64,000 bases of DNA, from contig NW_004450396.1 of the NCBI RefSeq assembly GCF_000321225.1, positions 2,797,827 through 2,861,826 of the forward strand. Reading direction: 5' to 3'. Of the stretch, positions 22,468 through 33,960 are shown in pieces; position 1 is the stretch's first letter; each line of letters starts with the position of its first letter. This stretch comes from Odobenus rosmarus divergens. Its lineage: Eukaryota > Chordata > Mammalia > Carnivora > Odobenidae. Position numbers and translations under genes: made by a program. The notes beneath the pieces are model-generated. The model did no database searches. It was given only the letters and a program-made list of their open reading frames with translations, and was not told where the DNA came from.

Positions 22468-22650
22468 GAAATAGTATATAATAATATAACATACAAAACA
22501 GGTGCTAATTGGCTGTTTATGTTATTAGTAAGGTTTCCAGTCAACAGTAGGCTATTAGTAAAGTTTTGGGGGAGTCAGAAGTTACACATGGATTTTCAAC
22601 TGTGTGGGAGGTCGGTGCCCCTAATGCTTCCATCGTTCAAGGGTCAACTG

Positions 22651-23103
22651 TACTTTCTAATAGTTTAAGTAATCGTGCCTTCCACTGCAGGTGTATGAAT
22701 CTCTTGCTTCCCCTGGTTCTTGTTCCCTCTCATTTTCCTTTTCACTTTTCCTCTCGTTCTTGCCTTTCTCCATTTCCTGCTCTCTCATACAGTTGTTTGC
22801 ACACTCTCACGCTATTTTTTTAAGGGATAGGAAATGCAAAGTTTGTTGGTTCTAATTCTGCTCTGATTATTGCAGGAGTTATCTATGTCTATGGTTCTAA
22901 GTGAACCAATATGGAATCTCATCTGACTTTGGGACAGATTCAAGTCACTCTAACATTTTAAGTTTTAACTACATTTCATTCTACCACACGATATTCCCCA
23001 ATTTGAAATCTTTATTAATTGTATATGGATTTACTCTGAGACTAGAGAAACCTGTTGCAAATGTTCCAAAGCCTTAGAGAGAAACTGCTAGATAAGCAAA
23101 GTG

Positions 23104-23104
<1 letters not shown>
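22651..23104. other. Unassigned, pyrimidine-rich start
   Basis: The segment from about 22690 to 22810 is CT-rich on the plus strand without a clean repeat unit. No gene is seen. Confidence 0.5.

Positions 23105-23139
<35 letters not shown>
23105..23139 (+). repeat. (CA)n microsatellite
   Basis: An uninterrupted run of 17.5 CA units, long enough to be polymorphic. Confidence 0.98.
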
Positions 23140-23141
<2 letters not shown>

Positions 23142-23239
23142 TAAATAATAAAGGCAAACTTCTGTCTCTATTGTATACTGTTATTTCTTATGGATTTTTG
23201 TTACCTAATGCAAACTTGTTAGTCCTCCAGAGCCCCTGG

Positions 23240-23400
23240 GGAATCAGCATGGTCTAATGGTAAGACCTGCGAACTCAGGTAGAAAAGGGTTCAAATTTTC
23301 ATGCCATTATTTGCCATCTTTGAGGTCTTGGACACTTATTTTTTATTTTTTTGAAAATTAGGTCTTCATTTATTAAATGGGGATATGTAGCATATAAATT
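23240..23400 (+). repeat. MIR, sense
   Basis: The tRNA-like head 'gcatggtctaatggtaagac' is followed by 'gggttcaaattttc', a core ('gaggtcttggacact') and the 'taaatggggatatg' region, in MIR order. Confidence 0.62.
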
Positions 23401-23433
23401 AGGCAGTCTGTAAGTCTACAGTAGATTCATCTC

Positions 23434-23870
23434 TGTGGTAAATTTTTAAAATGGCCACAAATTCTTCCCTGCCCTAGATCTGTAGTAACTTTGAAGCTGC
23501 CCCAATCAAAATTTTTTCTCCAGCTCTTTTGTTTGGACTGATCCTGTGACTTGCTTTGACCAACGAGATAGTTGCCAATGTAACACAAGCAAAAACTTGG
23601 AAAGTACTGATGCATTGGGACCTGCTGGCTTGATACTCTTGGAATGACGATGCCATGTGAACAAGCCCAAGCCTGCCTGGTGAAGAATGAGAATTCATGT
23701 GGGGAGAAGCTCCAGGCACACCAGCCAGAGCTGGCCCAGACTAGAAAGCTTGCCCAGCTCACACCAGCACAAACTGCCAACTTGCAGAATGGTGTGATAC
23801 ATCAGTGGTTGGTTGTTGTTTAAAGTCACTAACTTTTAGGGTGGCTTGTTAACTTGGCAAAAGCGACCTT
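23434..23870 (+). mobile_element. Ancient LTR-like repeat (MaLR/ERVL style), sense
   Basis: The landmarks are 'tgtggtaaatttttaaaatg' at the left, 'tgtgacttgctttgaccaac', 'gccatgtgaacaagccc' in the middle and 'gtttaaagtcactaactttt' near the right end. The right end is the forward version of the left end of the element at 5857. No open frame has retroviral content. Confidence 0.55.
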
Positions 23871-24934
23871 ACATCATGTCCAACCAGGAAGGTGAAGCTG
23901 CTGAAATGGTCTGTGGTAAAGCAATTTGTAGTTAAGAACTTCAGACTTGAGAGAAAGAGTGATATCTTGTATCTTAGGTGAACTTGAGCAAACTCTTATA
24001 AATTTGTTTATAGTCTTTAAAACAAAGCCAAAAGTCTCTCCCATTAAATTACATTTTACATATATTGCACTGTTATAATGGGGAGTGTCTGAGGGCACAA
24101 TTACCATATTTTACTTGCTAGAACATTCTTAGGCTACCCCTCCTCTGAGGTTTTAATGACACATGTTTTAATTAATTTTGCTTTTATGTAGATCATTGAA
24201 TCCTAAGGAGCATCCATATAAATAGATGGTGTTTTAGGGTTTTTTTTTTATGTTGAATCCATAGATTCATGCCTTCAGATCCTACTGGATTCAAAGAGAG
24301 GCAAAAAAAAAAAAATGTGAATGCTCAAGAAAGAATATACATTGTTAACCTGTCTTGAAATTATCCTGCATAGCTGTTAGGCATTTCTCAAATCCTTCCC
24401 CCAATATATGAAATTATATAACCTTGATTCAGCCCATAAACTTTATGTCAAAACTTTTAGTTGCTTTGAAAGCTGCCCAATTGTCATTCTGAGAAAGAAC
24501 TGGCTTATCTTGTCATGACTTCCTTTTTTACTTTTTAAGTGTCTGTTCCTGCTTTGTCTGTTATTTTATTTCCCCCTCTTTAAAAAATGTTAATCATTCA
24601 GTTCCTGTTTTTTTTTTCCAAATTATCCACAATGGGAAAGATTTATATATCCTAGACTCAATATTTGCAGTTGAAGAAAAGGAGTACAAAATATAATACT
24701 ACCAACAATTAGTAGTAGTATTAGTAGTAGTAGAATTGTTGATATGACCCACAGCGCTTTCCCAGTGGAACATATTTTTTCAAGTTTTGTTTCTTCAACC
24801 CAGAAGCTTTTTCAAAATGTGGTAAGCATATATTAACACCTTATATAGAATACCATTCTGTGCACCATTGGCCAATGAAAATGTCAGTTTCACAAGGTGT
24901 AAACAAATGTATTTATAAAGAGGATGTATCCATC
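23871..24934. other. Unassigned sequence, 1.1 kb
   Basis: AT-rich with a short TAG triplet run at about 24708-24733 and A/T homopolymers near 24240 and 24304. No gene is seen. Confidence 0.5.
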
Positions 24935-25045
24935 AGCATTATCATCAACAATTAACTTTTATTAAACATTTCCCAGGTGCCAAGCATTGTGCTAAGTACC
25001 TGACACATACTTCCTGGCCTTACCCCTTAGCTACTGCTCAAGCTA
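24935..25045 (-). repeat. MIR-like fragment, antisense
   Basis: The phrases 'ttttattaaacatttcccag', 'gtgccaagcattgtgctaag' and 'tacctgacacatacttcc' are the reversed tail of MIR (or the L2 end, which is similar here). It is cut by the following SINE. Confidence 0.5.
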
Positions 25046-25061
25046 CTCCTGGAAAATTTTC

Positions 25062-25259
25062 TTTTTTTTTTTTTAAAGATTTTATTTATTTGAGAGAGAG
25101 GGAGAATGAGAGATAGAGAGCACGAGAGGGAAGAGGGTCAGAGGGAGAAGCAGACTCCCTGCTGAGCAGGGAGCCCGATGTGGGACTCGATCTCGGGACT
25201 CCAGGATCATGACCTGAGCCGAAGGCAATCGCTTAACCAACTGAGCCACCCAGGCGCCC
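25062..25259 (-). repeat. CAN-SINE, antisense, perfect 16-bp TSD
   Basis: CTCCTGGAAAATTTTC at 25046-25061 and 25260-25275 flanks a reversed near-consensus SINE of the 'GGACTCCAGGATCATGACC' subtype. Confidence 0.96.
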
Positions 25260-25275
25260 CTCCTGGAAAATTTTC

Positions 25276-25784
25276 AAAGCAAAAGATTAGTTCCTTAATG
25301 GAAGAAAATTTGCCTCCATAACCCTAACTATTCTTTAAGGATAGACTGTGGTCATTGAAGGCCCATTGTGTTCTGCTCAGAGCTTTTCTGTGTTTGAGAT
25401 ATACCAATGGTGGGCCTGCATTTCTGTTAGAGACTAAGATTTGGAAATCTTTTTGTGACTGAGTGAGAGAAATTTAGTGCTTCTTTGGGTAATATGGCAG
25501 TAAGCAATGCAACAGGACAGAAGGGGTGGTGCTGAGAAGGAGTCAGCAGATGCCAAGTGCTGGGGAACTTGAGAAGTATGGAGCAGATCCTAGTGATTTG
25601 GGGATCATAGCAAACAAGGACATTGTCTCCAGTACTTCATGGAACAATCAGTTTAAAGGATCTATCGCTAATTAATAATTACTAAGTTTTAAATTACTTT
25701 AAATAGAAATAATCAGAAGAAATATAGAACAATGTTTTATGTATATGTATAACCATCTATCGATCTAGGCTCAGCAAACACACA
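25276..25784. other. Unassigned sequence
   Basis: No gene or named repeat is seen. Confidence 0.5.
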
Positions 25785-26085
25785 ATGTTTAAGGGAGTTA
25801 TGGTACATCCATATAGTGATATATTATGGAACCTTGTAAAAATCACATTTATAAGCATAATGAAAAAGGAAAATGTTCACAACACAATGTGGAAGTATAG
25901 AATACTAAATTATACATGCAGAATGAGCCAAATTTTCATAGGGAAAATTACAAGACTATACATCAAAATATTACCAGAGGTTCTCTCTAGGTCATAGATT
26001 ATACAAGATTATTTTTTTCCTTTCATTTTTATATAGTTCTATGATTTTTTACAATGAATATGTTTCACTTCTCTGACATTATCAT
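25785..26085 (+). mobile_element. L1M 3' UTR fragment, sense
   Basis: The order 'agttatggtacatccatata', 'aatgtggaagtatagaatac', 'aaatattaccagaggttctc' and 'tgattttttacaatgaatat' matches the 3' UTR of old L1s that contain a 'tctctgggtggt' block. Confidence 0.6.
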
Positions 26086-27004
26086 TTTTAGAATTTAATT
26101 CATAAGGTCATTTTAATTAAAAATAACTTTAATAGTACAGAATTCATATTTGGGAAATATATGAATAAATGATAAATATTGTAAAAATGGAGTACAGCAG
26201 AATCAAGTAAGGAATCAAACAAGGAAGCTCAGATTTTAGCATATCAAAATGATCTAAAATTACCTCATTTATTAAGTACTCTCTGGGATAAAAGCCTAGG
26301 AAACCATTAGAATAATAATCCAGGGTTACAAGGAAAATTCCTACAATGGAAGTCAGCTCATAATTCTTTGATAATAACAACAAAATAAAATAAAATAAAA
26401 TAAAAAACATAGTAAATATAAAAACAAAATAAAAATCTTGGTCTAAGTTAAAATGATCTTTCACCACTTAATAAATGTAGTCTAGATCAAGGACTCACAG
26501 CCTGAGGAGGAGTTACAAATTATTACAAATGCTACAAATATGTGTGGTCATCAAGCACTGTCTGTAGCATGAAAAATATCTCACACATATTCACTATCAT
26601 TTTCCAAGTATATGTAGACAATATAGAGACTAAAAACTATATCCGTGTTCAAAAGTGTTTCCAAGTGCATGTAGGTGATTTGTCATTATGTTCTTAATAA
26701 TGGGTATCATGTGGGGATTCAATTACATTTTAAACATTGAATGTTGCATCCTCAACAAACCAGCAGTAAAAACATACTTTGTTACAATCTGGGAAATTAA
26801 TTATGAATTGAATATCATTTGATACCAAGAAACATTTTTAATTTTGTTGGGTGTGATAATGGCATTTTGGTTAAAATATTTTTTTAATTTAAATTCAATT
26901 AGCTTTTTTAAAAAAGGTTCTTTTTGAGATACACACATATCTACTGGTGAAATGTAGGATTTGCTTTAAAATATTTTAGCGAAGAAAAAAAAGGAAAGAA
27001 AAAG
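26086..27004. other. Unassigned AT-rich 0.9 kb
   Basis: It contains a short AAAAT pentanucleotide run (26381-26406). The 107-codon minus frame at 26144-26467 is rich in Phe, Ile, Leu and Tyr only because the DNA is AT-rich. Confidence 0.5.
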
Positions 27005-27140
27005 GAATAGTCAATCAAAAGTAACAAAATACTGATAATTGTCGAAACTGAGTGAGGTTATATAGAGGTTACCTTGTACTATTCACTCTACTTTAGTGAA
27101 TGTTTGCAATTTTCATTGATATTTAAAAAAAATTAAGTGA
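27005..27140 (+). mobile_element. L1M terminal 3' piece, sense
   Basis: 'attgtcgaaactgagtgagg', 'gtactattcactctacttt' and 'tttgcaattttcattgat' follow the last part of an old L1 3' UTR. Confidence 0.5.
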
Positions 27141-28325
27141 GTCATTACTCAAATCCTGGCAACTATTGAATTAGATAACAATAAAGCAAATGATTTTTTA
27201 AGGAAAACATTTAATGCAGAAAAACATTTAATTTTATGTTTTTTTAAAGTCTTATCTACGGTTTCAGGATACCTTTTCCACCTGTTGGTGACTTCTGCAG
27301 TAATATCAGGTTGCAGGTCCCATGGCCAAGTAGTCACTTCCCAAGAATGTATATTTCCCTCCTACACCTTGCCCACAGTCAATGTCCAGCCACAGAGTCA
27401 AACACTGCAAAACAGTGACAAAAGGCGGTTTCTGACCTTCTCCCTAAAGAAGATCATGGATGATAAAAACCATCACTATGGAAGAGCTGAATGGATGGGA
27501 ATCTCTTTTATCTCTTTTAATCTCAGGTAAAATATTGATCTCAGAAACCCAGGGTTACAATTTTTTAAAGAAGGAAACTAACTTAAAATGATAATAATTT
27601 GCCAATAAGCAAATGGTTTATAATCTCTGGAAGTTACATATTGCCCATTTGACAAACTGACATTGACTCTTAAATTACTATAGGCACAGAGTCAGAGGGA
27701 TCCACAGGTTTACCAAGATGGGAGGCCATCTCTTGGCCAAACAATTAAAAATGTTTAAATGACTTTGCCGGAGGTAAAAAAGAAAAATAAAGAAGAAAAC
27801 AACCGCTTTTTTAAAAATTGAATTTGACTAGATTATAATTATTACTTGTGCTCACTCAGAAAGATGTCCTGAGGTCTACAAATTTCAGGACAATTAGTAC
27901 TGTTTTAATAAAGATGAGAAAAATGGGTCTCCCAGGAGGACATAAAGTGGGGTCTTTGATTTTCCATTTCATTCATCCCATTATTAACATAGGTAACCAA
28001 CCACCAGAAATCAGCCATCATTCTCAGTGTTGACCACCAAATATGATCCCCCTCACAAAATGTGCCACATTTGAGATTTATGGAGAAAATGGATTCATAG
28101 TATGATTGAAATTTTATAAGATGCCAGGGGGCCTCTTTTGAATTCCATTTTGTATAATAAACAATATGGAACATTCTATTATGCTTATTTATTTTTTATT
28201 TCTTATTTTCATTTGTTCAAGCTTCTAAGAGCCCAATTTGAAACAAATTTAAAAGCCTGATAGATGGTTACCCAAATATAAATGGCTGACCTGGTCTCAG
28301 TTGATCTATACTTCATTTATTAGAA
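27141..28325. other. Unassigned sequence, 1.2 kb
   Basis: Frames up to 89 codons occur on both strands over the same DNA (27848-28174), and neither has a recognisable motif. No repeat is identified. Confidence 0.5.
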
Positions 28326-28329
28326 TGTA

Positions 28330-28620
28330 CTTCTATCATTCATTCATTCATTCATTCATCCATTCATTTCTTCAGAAAAATACATGTAAATCACTTTTCT
28401 TTCTTTCTTTCTTTTTTTTTGACAAGCACATCTTGCGCTAGATGCTAAGAATACAAAGGGAAATAAGTTATAGTCTCTGCTTTTAAGGGGCTCTAATAAA
28501 AATGGGATATGTAGACATGAAAACAATGAACACAACTCCAACAGCCAAGTGCTACAGCAGAGATACGAAAAGATGTGGTTTCAGAGAACGTGATGAGAAT
28601 GCTTTGTGACCTCACTTCAT
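28330..28620 (-). repeat. L2 fragment, antisense, with (CATT)n and (CTTT)n
   Basis: The CATT run at 28338-28370 is the usual terminal repeat of L2 read backwards. It is followed by 'gcgctagatgctaagaatac', 'agtctctgcttttaagg' and 'agcagagatacgaaaagatg'. A CTTT/T run at about 28397-28420 interrupts it. Confidence 0.58.
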
Positions 28621-29430
28621 CTCAAATTAATTAAAATAACAATTTCAGGATTGAAATTGTACGGGTACTGCTTATCAACAAAGAAGATACAAAGAGGGAG
28701 AGGAAAAAAGCAAACTAATTTTCAAAGGACTTTACTCCATCATCCAACCCAAAATTCTGGGAATCTTTAGGCTTTGAACTTGAGTTAGTGATATGATTTT
28801 GGTTTGCAATGCGTCAGTTCCCAAAGACTCTGGCATAGGATTCTAAGAAGACAAAACAGAAACAAACATAAAACATGGGAGATGTGGAACCCTGGCCCCA
28901 CAAATTCCTTCCATATCTGCATTTCTCAGCTTCTCTTTCAGTCCCTGATCCACTTTGGTTTAGATCTCAACCCCCTTTGTTTTTCTGTATTTGGATTTTA
29001 TAACCCAGTCCTGTCCTGGACAATCTCCTTCAGTGCTAGCTAAACCCCCAGGATACTGCGTCTGATAATTGCCTCTAGGATCTCTACTCCAACTGCACTC
29101 TAACGCCAACAGCAGGCCTGGAGAAGCTGCTGGCCAGACTCCACTGGTCTTTTATCACTTGTGGAAGAACAGGGGACACACTAAGTTATGGCAGTATCAC
29201 CATCTCCTCTCTCTAGGCCACCAGATTGAATCATAGTCAGAGTTTACTTTGGCATTAATACACCTTTTCCAGTGCATTTCTCCGTCTACATTTTGTATGT
29301 GCTCATCTGTTACAAGTGTCCACTGTCCTCAGGATGCTTCCTTGCTCCCTGCCTCACCCACTTAATCATTCTTTCCAACCAACATTTTCTGAACAGTGCC
29401 CAATGTTCCAGAGTTTTTCAGCTTCCTTCT
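28621..29430. other. Unassigned sequence, 0.8 kb
   Basis: No gene or clear element is seen. It is slightly pyrimidine-rich between 28900 and 29060. Confidence 0.5.
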
Positions 29431-29432
29431 CT

Positions 29433-29546
29433 ATTTTTTAAAGCTTTATTTATTTGAGTAATCTCTACACCCAACATGAGGCTCAAACCCACGATCCTGA
29501 GATCAAGGGTCACATGCTCCCTGGACTGAACCTGCCAAGTGCCCAC
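29433..29546 (-). repeat. Short CAN-SINE variant, antisense
   Basis: The reversed element has the 'tttatttatttgagtaatct', 'ctacacccaacatgaggctc' and 'gatcctgagatcaaggg' pattern of the short, older CAN-SINE class that lacks the long CT-rich block. The head is diverged. Confidence 0.78.
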
Positions 29547-30396
29547 AAATTTTTATCCCCATACAAATGAATGCCTCATCCTCCCAAATGTCAATTTCTG
29601 CAGAGAAAGCTTAGCTCATCTATAAGAAAATAATTCTCAAGTACATTTGAGACAACTTTGAAGATTCCCAGAAATTTGGGAGAAGCATTTGAGAGTGACT
29701 GAAATTCCCAAAGAGCAAGAGGAAACTGATCCTACGTTTATCTGCAAGCTTAAGGAGTGAGATAAAAATAAAGAGGTTCTTTCAGTGGGGTCACAAGAAT
29801 ACCTCACCAGGTACTTCCCCAGACGTACCCCAATTATTATTAAAATTGATTCAGTCAAAGGAGAAAACTGCATAAACTTATTTTTCCTCCTCTTCAGTAA
29901 TACCATAGTTTTAAAAAATCTTCCAACTGGCAATACTTCGAGTGAACACCAGAGGGCGATCCATTTTAACTGTTCAGAATCCCTTTAAAAGCCCAACTCT
30001 CAAGAGTACCAAATCTCACAGATGGGTTCATCTAAGACCAAGTCCAACCGAATAAAGTTAGGAGCATGCCTTGTAGAGAAACTGAGGTGTAATTCATTAC
30101 CCTTCAACGTGATTATATCTTTTTACAATGAATTTGTACAAACTGCACAAATATGAGGATTATTCCAAGTCAAAAAGGGGCCAGTACAAACACAACATCC
30201 TGAAGAGCTTTTAAAGCTTTAGAAAACAGCAGTTTGTTTCATGCCGTGGTAGCTCCCTGCTGGGAATAGGCTTCTTTTCTGCAACTTCCCACTTGACAAG
30301 TGTGGTACTGTTACAGAGATCTAGGAGAAGCAATAATTCTCAGGGAAAGAAATTACAGGAAGTATATATGTTGCCACATAAAAACAAGTGTACAAA
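29547..30396. other. Unassigned sequence, 0.85 kb
   Basis: Overlapping 67- and 98-codon frames on opposite strands (29637-29988) have no identifiable content. No repeat is recognised. Confidence 0.5.
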
Positions 30397-30600
30397 GGCG
30401 CCTGGGTGGCTCAGTCGTTAAGTGTCTGCCTTTGGCTCAGGTCATGATCCCAGGGTCCTGGGATCGAGCCCCGCATCGGGCTCCCTGCTCCGCGGGGAAG
30501 CCTGCTTCTCCCTCTCCCACTCCCCCTGCTTGTGTTCCCTCTCTCGCTGTGTCTCTCTCTCTGTCAAATAAATAAATATAAATAAAATCTTAAAAAAAAA
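30397..30600 (+). repeat. CAN-SINE, young subtype, sense
   Basis: Head GGCGCCTGGGTGGCTCAGTC, body 'cccagggtcctgggatcgag' and 'ctccctgctccgcgggg', then a CT-rich block and an AATAAA-rich tail with A run. A short duplication around 'aagtgta' flanks it. The 91-codon frame 30300-30575 reads through it. Confidence 0.95.
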
Positions 30601-31610
30601 GTGTATATATATACCTACCTGCATATATATGTACCTATGTATATGTGCACCTGTGTCTATTTGTACACATTATGAGCCCCTCAAAAAGTATGATCATGCT
30701 TTCAAATATTAATGTTATAGATACTATTTCATAATTCCTTGGCTACTGATTTATAGCAGTTGTCCTGGGAAGTGGGAAGGAGAGTTTTGGTGACTGAAGG
30801 CTTAGCGCCTTCTTGCTGCCCCTGCAGGGCATGTCACACGTGGATCGTGGGGCACTGGCTATCCCAAGGAAGGTGCCTCAGGACCCTCTCCTTTCGGGTG
30901 GCGAGCTCAGCTTTCCCTTCAGCTAAAACCTGACCAGGTCTGCCTAGCTCCGGCACACCTGGTTTACAGATGCCCCGTATAAATGAAATTTTGTCAAAAA
31001 GTACCAGAAATCGAGTCTTTGAAAGCGAACACCCAGTTAGTTAATGAAAGTATATATTTCCCCCTAATATCTCAATGGTGATTTAAAAAAAAAACTGATT
31101 GGCTTAGTGGAGTATTATGTATTTATTTATTTTCAAACCTAGACTTCTTTTAATCTCCTTATAGAAGGTACCGTGCTGAATTCCTTAAAACCTCTCTGAA
31201 AGATAGTTAAGACTGTTATCTTCCTCACCAGATGCCAACATTTTATTTTCTGTGAAGTTACATTTAATATTCAGAAATTATTCTGTGACTCATCATATAA
31301 TAACAATCAAGGGGATGTGCAAAATACAATTGACTCAACATATACAAGTAGTTGAAGGGACTTGAACTTGTAAATAAAGTCCTGTAAATCCCCAAAACAT
31401 TTTAAGTAATTTTAAAATATTTTTAAAAATTCAGAAAATAACTTATTAAATTCAAATAGCCAGTGATTCCAAGTTATTACTAATGTTAGCAAAATCACTG
31501 GAAGTTCAACTAAATTAAATCTACAAAAAATTCTGGGGCTGGGAATACTGTATTCATAATCTCTACAGATGCCAAAGCACGGGTATTATACCTAGAGATA
31601 ATCACATCAA
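30601..31610. other. Unassigned 1 kb
   Basis: The first 60 bases are an irregular TA/TG-rich stretch next to the SINE tail. The segment 30760-30960 is GC-richer but has no long frame or named repeat. Confidence 0.5.
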
Positions 31611-31815
31611 TATTCAGGTGTACATCAGATACACTGTGAGTTTGGCTCCAAATCACCTCAATAAAGTAATGAAATAAATTCTTTGGTTTCCCAGTGCATA
31701 CTGAAGTCATGTTTATGCTATACCATAGTCTATTAAGTGTGTGTGCGATAACAATATGTCTAAAAATGTGCATACTTAAGTAAGAAATACTTTATGGCTA
31801 AAAAAGGCTGGCCCA

Positions 31816-32023
31816 TGAGGCGGCTGGGTGGCTCAGTTGTTAAGCGTCTGCCTTCGGCTCCGGTCATGATCCCAGGGTCCTGGGATCAAGCCCCGCATCG
31901 GGCTCCCTGCTCAGCGGGAAGCCTGCTTCTCCCTCTCCCACTCCCCCTGCTTGTGTTCCCTCTCTCGCTGTCTCTCTCTCTCTGTCAAATAAATTAATAA
32001 AATCTTTGAAAAAAAAAAGAAAG
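31816..32023 (+). repeat. CAN-SINE inside Tigger1 (first)
   Basis: A 13-bp duplication, AAAGGCTGGCC plus two bases (31803-31815, 32024-32036), flanks a young-subtype SINE. The first bases of the head read 'gaggcggctgggtggctcag'. Confidence 0.95.
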
Positions 32024-32099
32024 AAAGGCTGGCCTAATATGAGCTTTCAGTGAGTTATAACCTTTTTGCTGGTGGAGGGTTTTACCTCAGTGCTGATGG

Positions 32100-33960
32100 T
32101 TGCTGAAGGTTGGGGTGGCTGTGGCAATTTTTAAAAATAAGACAACAATAAAGTTGGTCACATTGTTCGACTCATGCTTTCATAAACAAATTCTCTGTAG
32201 CATGTGATGCTGTTTGATAACATTGTACCCACAGTAGAAGTTCCTTCAAAATTGGAGTCAGTCCTCTCAAACCCTGCCGCTGCTTTATCATCTAAGTGTA
32301 GGTCTTATTCTAAATCCTTAGTTACCATTTCAACAATCTTCACAGTATCTTCACCAGGAGTAGATTCCATCTCAAGAAACCACTTTCTTTGCTCATCCAT
32401 AAGCAGCAGGTCCTCGTGTGTTCAAATTTGATCATGAGATCACAGCAGTTCAGTCCCATCTTCAGGCTCCACTTTCTGATTCTAGTTCTCCTGCTGTTTC
32501 CACCACATCTGCGGTCACTTCCTCCACTGCAGTCCTGAACGCTCACAGTCACCCATGAGGGGTGGAATCAGCTTCTTCCAAACTCCTGTTCATGTGGATA
32601 TTTTGGCCTTTCCCCAAAAATCACAAATGTTCTTAATGGCATCTAGAATGGTGAATCCTCTCTGGAAGATTTTTGATGTATTTTTCCCAGATCCATTAGA
32701 GGAATCCCTGTCTATGGAAGCTCTAGCCTTATGAAATGTATTTCTTAAATAATAAGACTTGGAAGTTGAAATGACACCTTGATCCATGGGCTGCAGAATG
32801 GCTGTTGTGTTAGCAGGCAGGAAAACATCAGTCTCATTGAAAATCTCCATCAGAGCTCTTGGGTGACCAGGTGCATTGTCAGTGAGCAATAATATTTTGA
32901 AAGGAAAGTTTTTTTCTCATTTTCTTTTTCTGAGCAGTAGGTCTCAATGGTGGGCCTAAAATCCTCAGTGAATCATGTTATTAACAGCTGTGCTGTCATC
33001 CAGACTTTGTAGTTCCATGTATAAAGCATAGACAGAGTAGAGTTAGCATCATTCTTAAGGGCCCTAGGATTTTCCAAATGGTAAGTGAACATTGGCTTCA
33101 ACTGCAAGTCCCCAGCTGCCTTAGCCCCTAACTAGAGAGCCAGCCTGTCTTTTGAAAGCCAGGCAGGGACTTTTCTCTAGCTGTGAAGGTGCTAGATGGC
33201 ATCTTCTTCCAACAGACGCCTGTTTAATCTACACTGAAAATCTGCTGTCTAGCGTAGCCAGCTTCATGAATGATCCGAGCCGGATCTTCTGGAGAACTTG
33301 CTGCAGTTTCTACATCAGCACCTGCTGCTTCACCTTGCACTTTTCTGTTATGGAGACGGCTTCTTCCCTTAAGCCTCATGAACCAACCTCTGCTGGCTTC
33401 AGACATTTCTTCCACAGCTTCCTCACCTCTCTCAGCCTTTGTAGAATTGAAGAGACTTAGGGCCTTGCCCTGGATTAGGCTTTGGCTGAAGGGAATGTTG
33501 TGGCTGGTTTGATCTTCTATCCAGACTCCTCAACTTTCTCCTATCACTTTCTTATCACCAGTGTGTTCACTGGACTAACACTTTCAATTTCCTTCAAGAA
33601 TTTTTCCTTTGTGGGGATGCCTGAGTGGCTCAGTTCGTTAAGCATCTATCTTTGGTTCAGGTCGTGATCCAGGGTCCTGGGATCGGGCCCTGCATCAGGC
33701 TCCCTGCCCAGCAGGAAGCCTGCTTCTCCCTCTCCCTCTGCCTGCTGCTTCCCCTGCTTGTGCTCTCTCTCTCTCATTCTCTCTCTCAAATAAATAAATA
33801 AAATCTTTAAAAAAAAAAGAAGGAAATTTCCCTTTGCATTCAAAACTTGGCTAACTGTTTGGAGCAAGAGGTAGCTTTCAGCCTATCTTGGCTTTTGACA
33901 TGCCTTCCTCACTAAACTTAATCACTTCTAGTTTTTGATTTAAAGTGAGATGTGTGACTC
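32100..33960 (-). pseudogene. Tigger1 (pogo-superfamily) transposase remnant
   Basis: The decayed coding region of the Tigger1 transposase, a DDE/D cut-and-paste enzyme of the Tc1/mariner-pogo group. The best-preserved piece is the open frame 32590-32889 (minus, 99 codons). It holds DNAPGHP, whose Asp is one catalytic residue, and LQPMDQGVI, whose Asp is the third, at about residues 4 and 37, followed by a family-like '[11 protein letters not shown]' stretch. To the N-terminal side (about 33150-33450 on the plus strand) degraded sequence matching the family's 'KVQGEAA.ADVE' and 'QQIFSVD' segments is visible in the frame 33224-33415. Downstream, the '[18 protein letters not shown]' region is present but frame-shifted. 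A SINE breaks the N-terminal part at 33612. Several stops and shifts make it non-functional. Confidence 0.85.
33612..33823 (+). repeat. CAN-SINE inside Tigger1 (second)
   Basis: An imperfect duplication (aatttttcctttg / aaatttccctttg; 33599-33611, 33824-33836) flanks it. The CT-rich part carries 'ctgcctgctgcttcccctgc', a somewhat different variant. Confidence 0.94.

Larger units (their letters stand above)
21868..22650 (+). mobile_element. MER8-like Tigger non-autonomous DNA transposon, split by two SINEs
   Basis: The element is bounded by inverted ends: CAGCTGACCCTTGAACAAC at 21868 and GTTCAAGGGTCAACTG ending at 22650, followed by TA as expected for Tc1/mariner-type target choice. The interior ('tttgaactgtgtgggtccac', 'tttatgttattagtaaggtt', 'ttttgggggagtcagaagtt') fits the Tigger-derived family I recall as MER8. 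Without the two SINEs it is about 330-360 bp. Confidence 0.75.
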
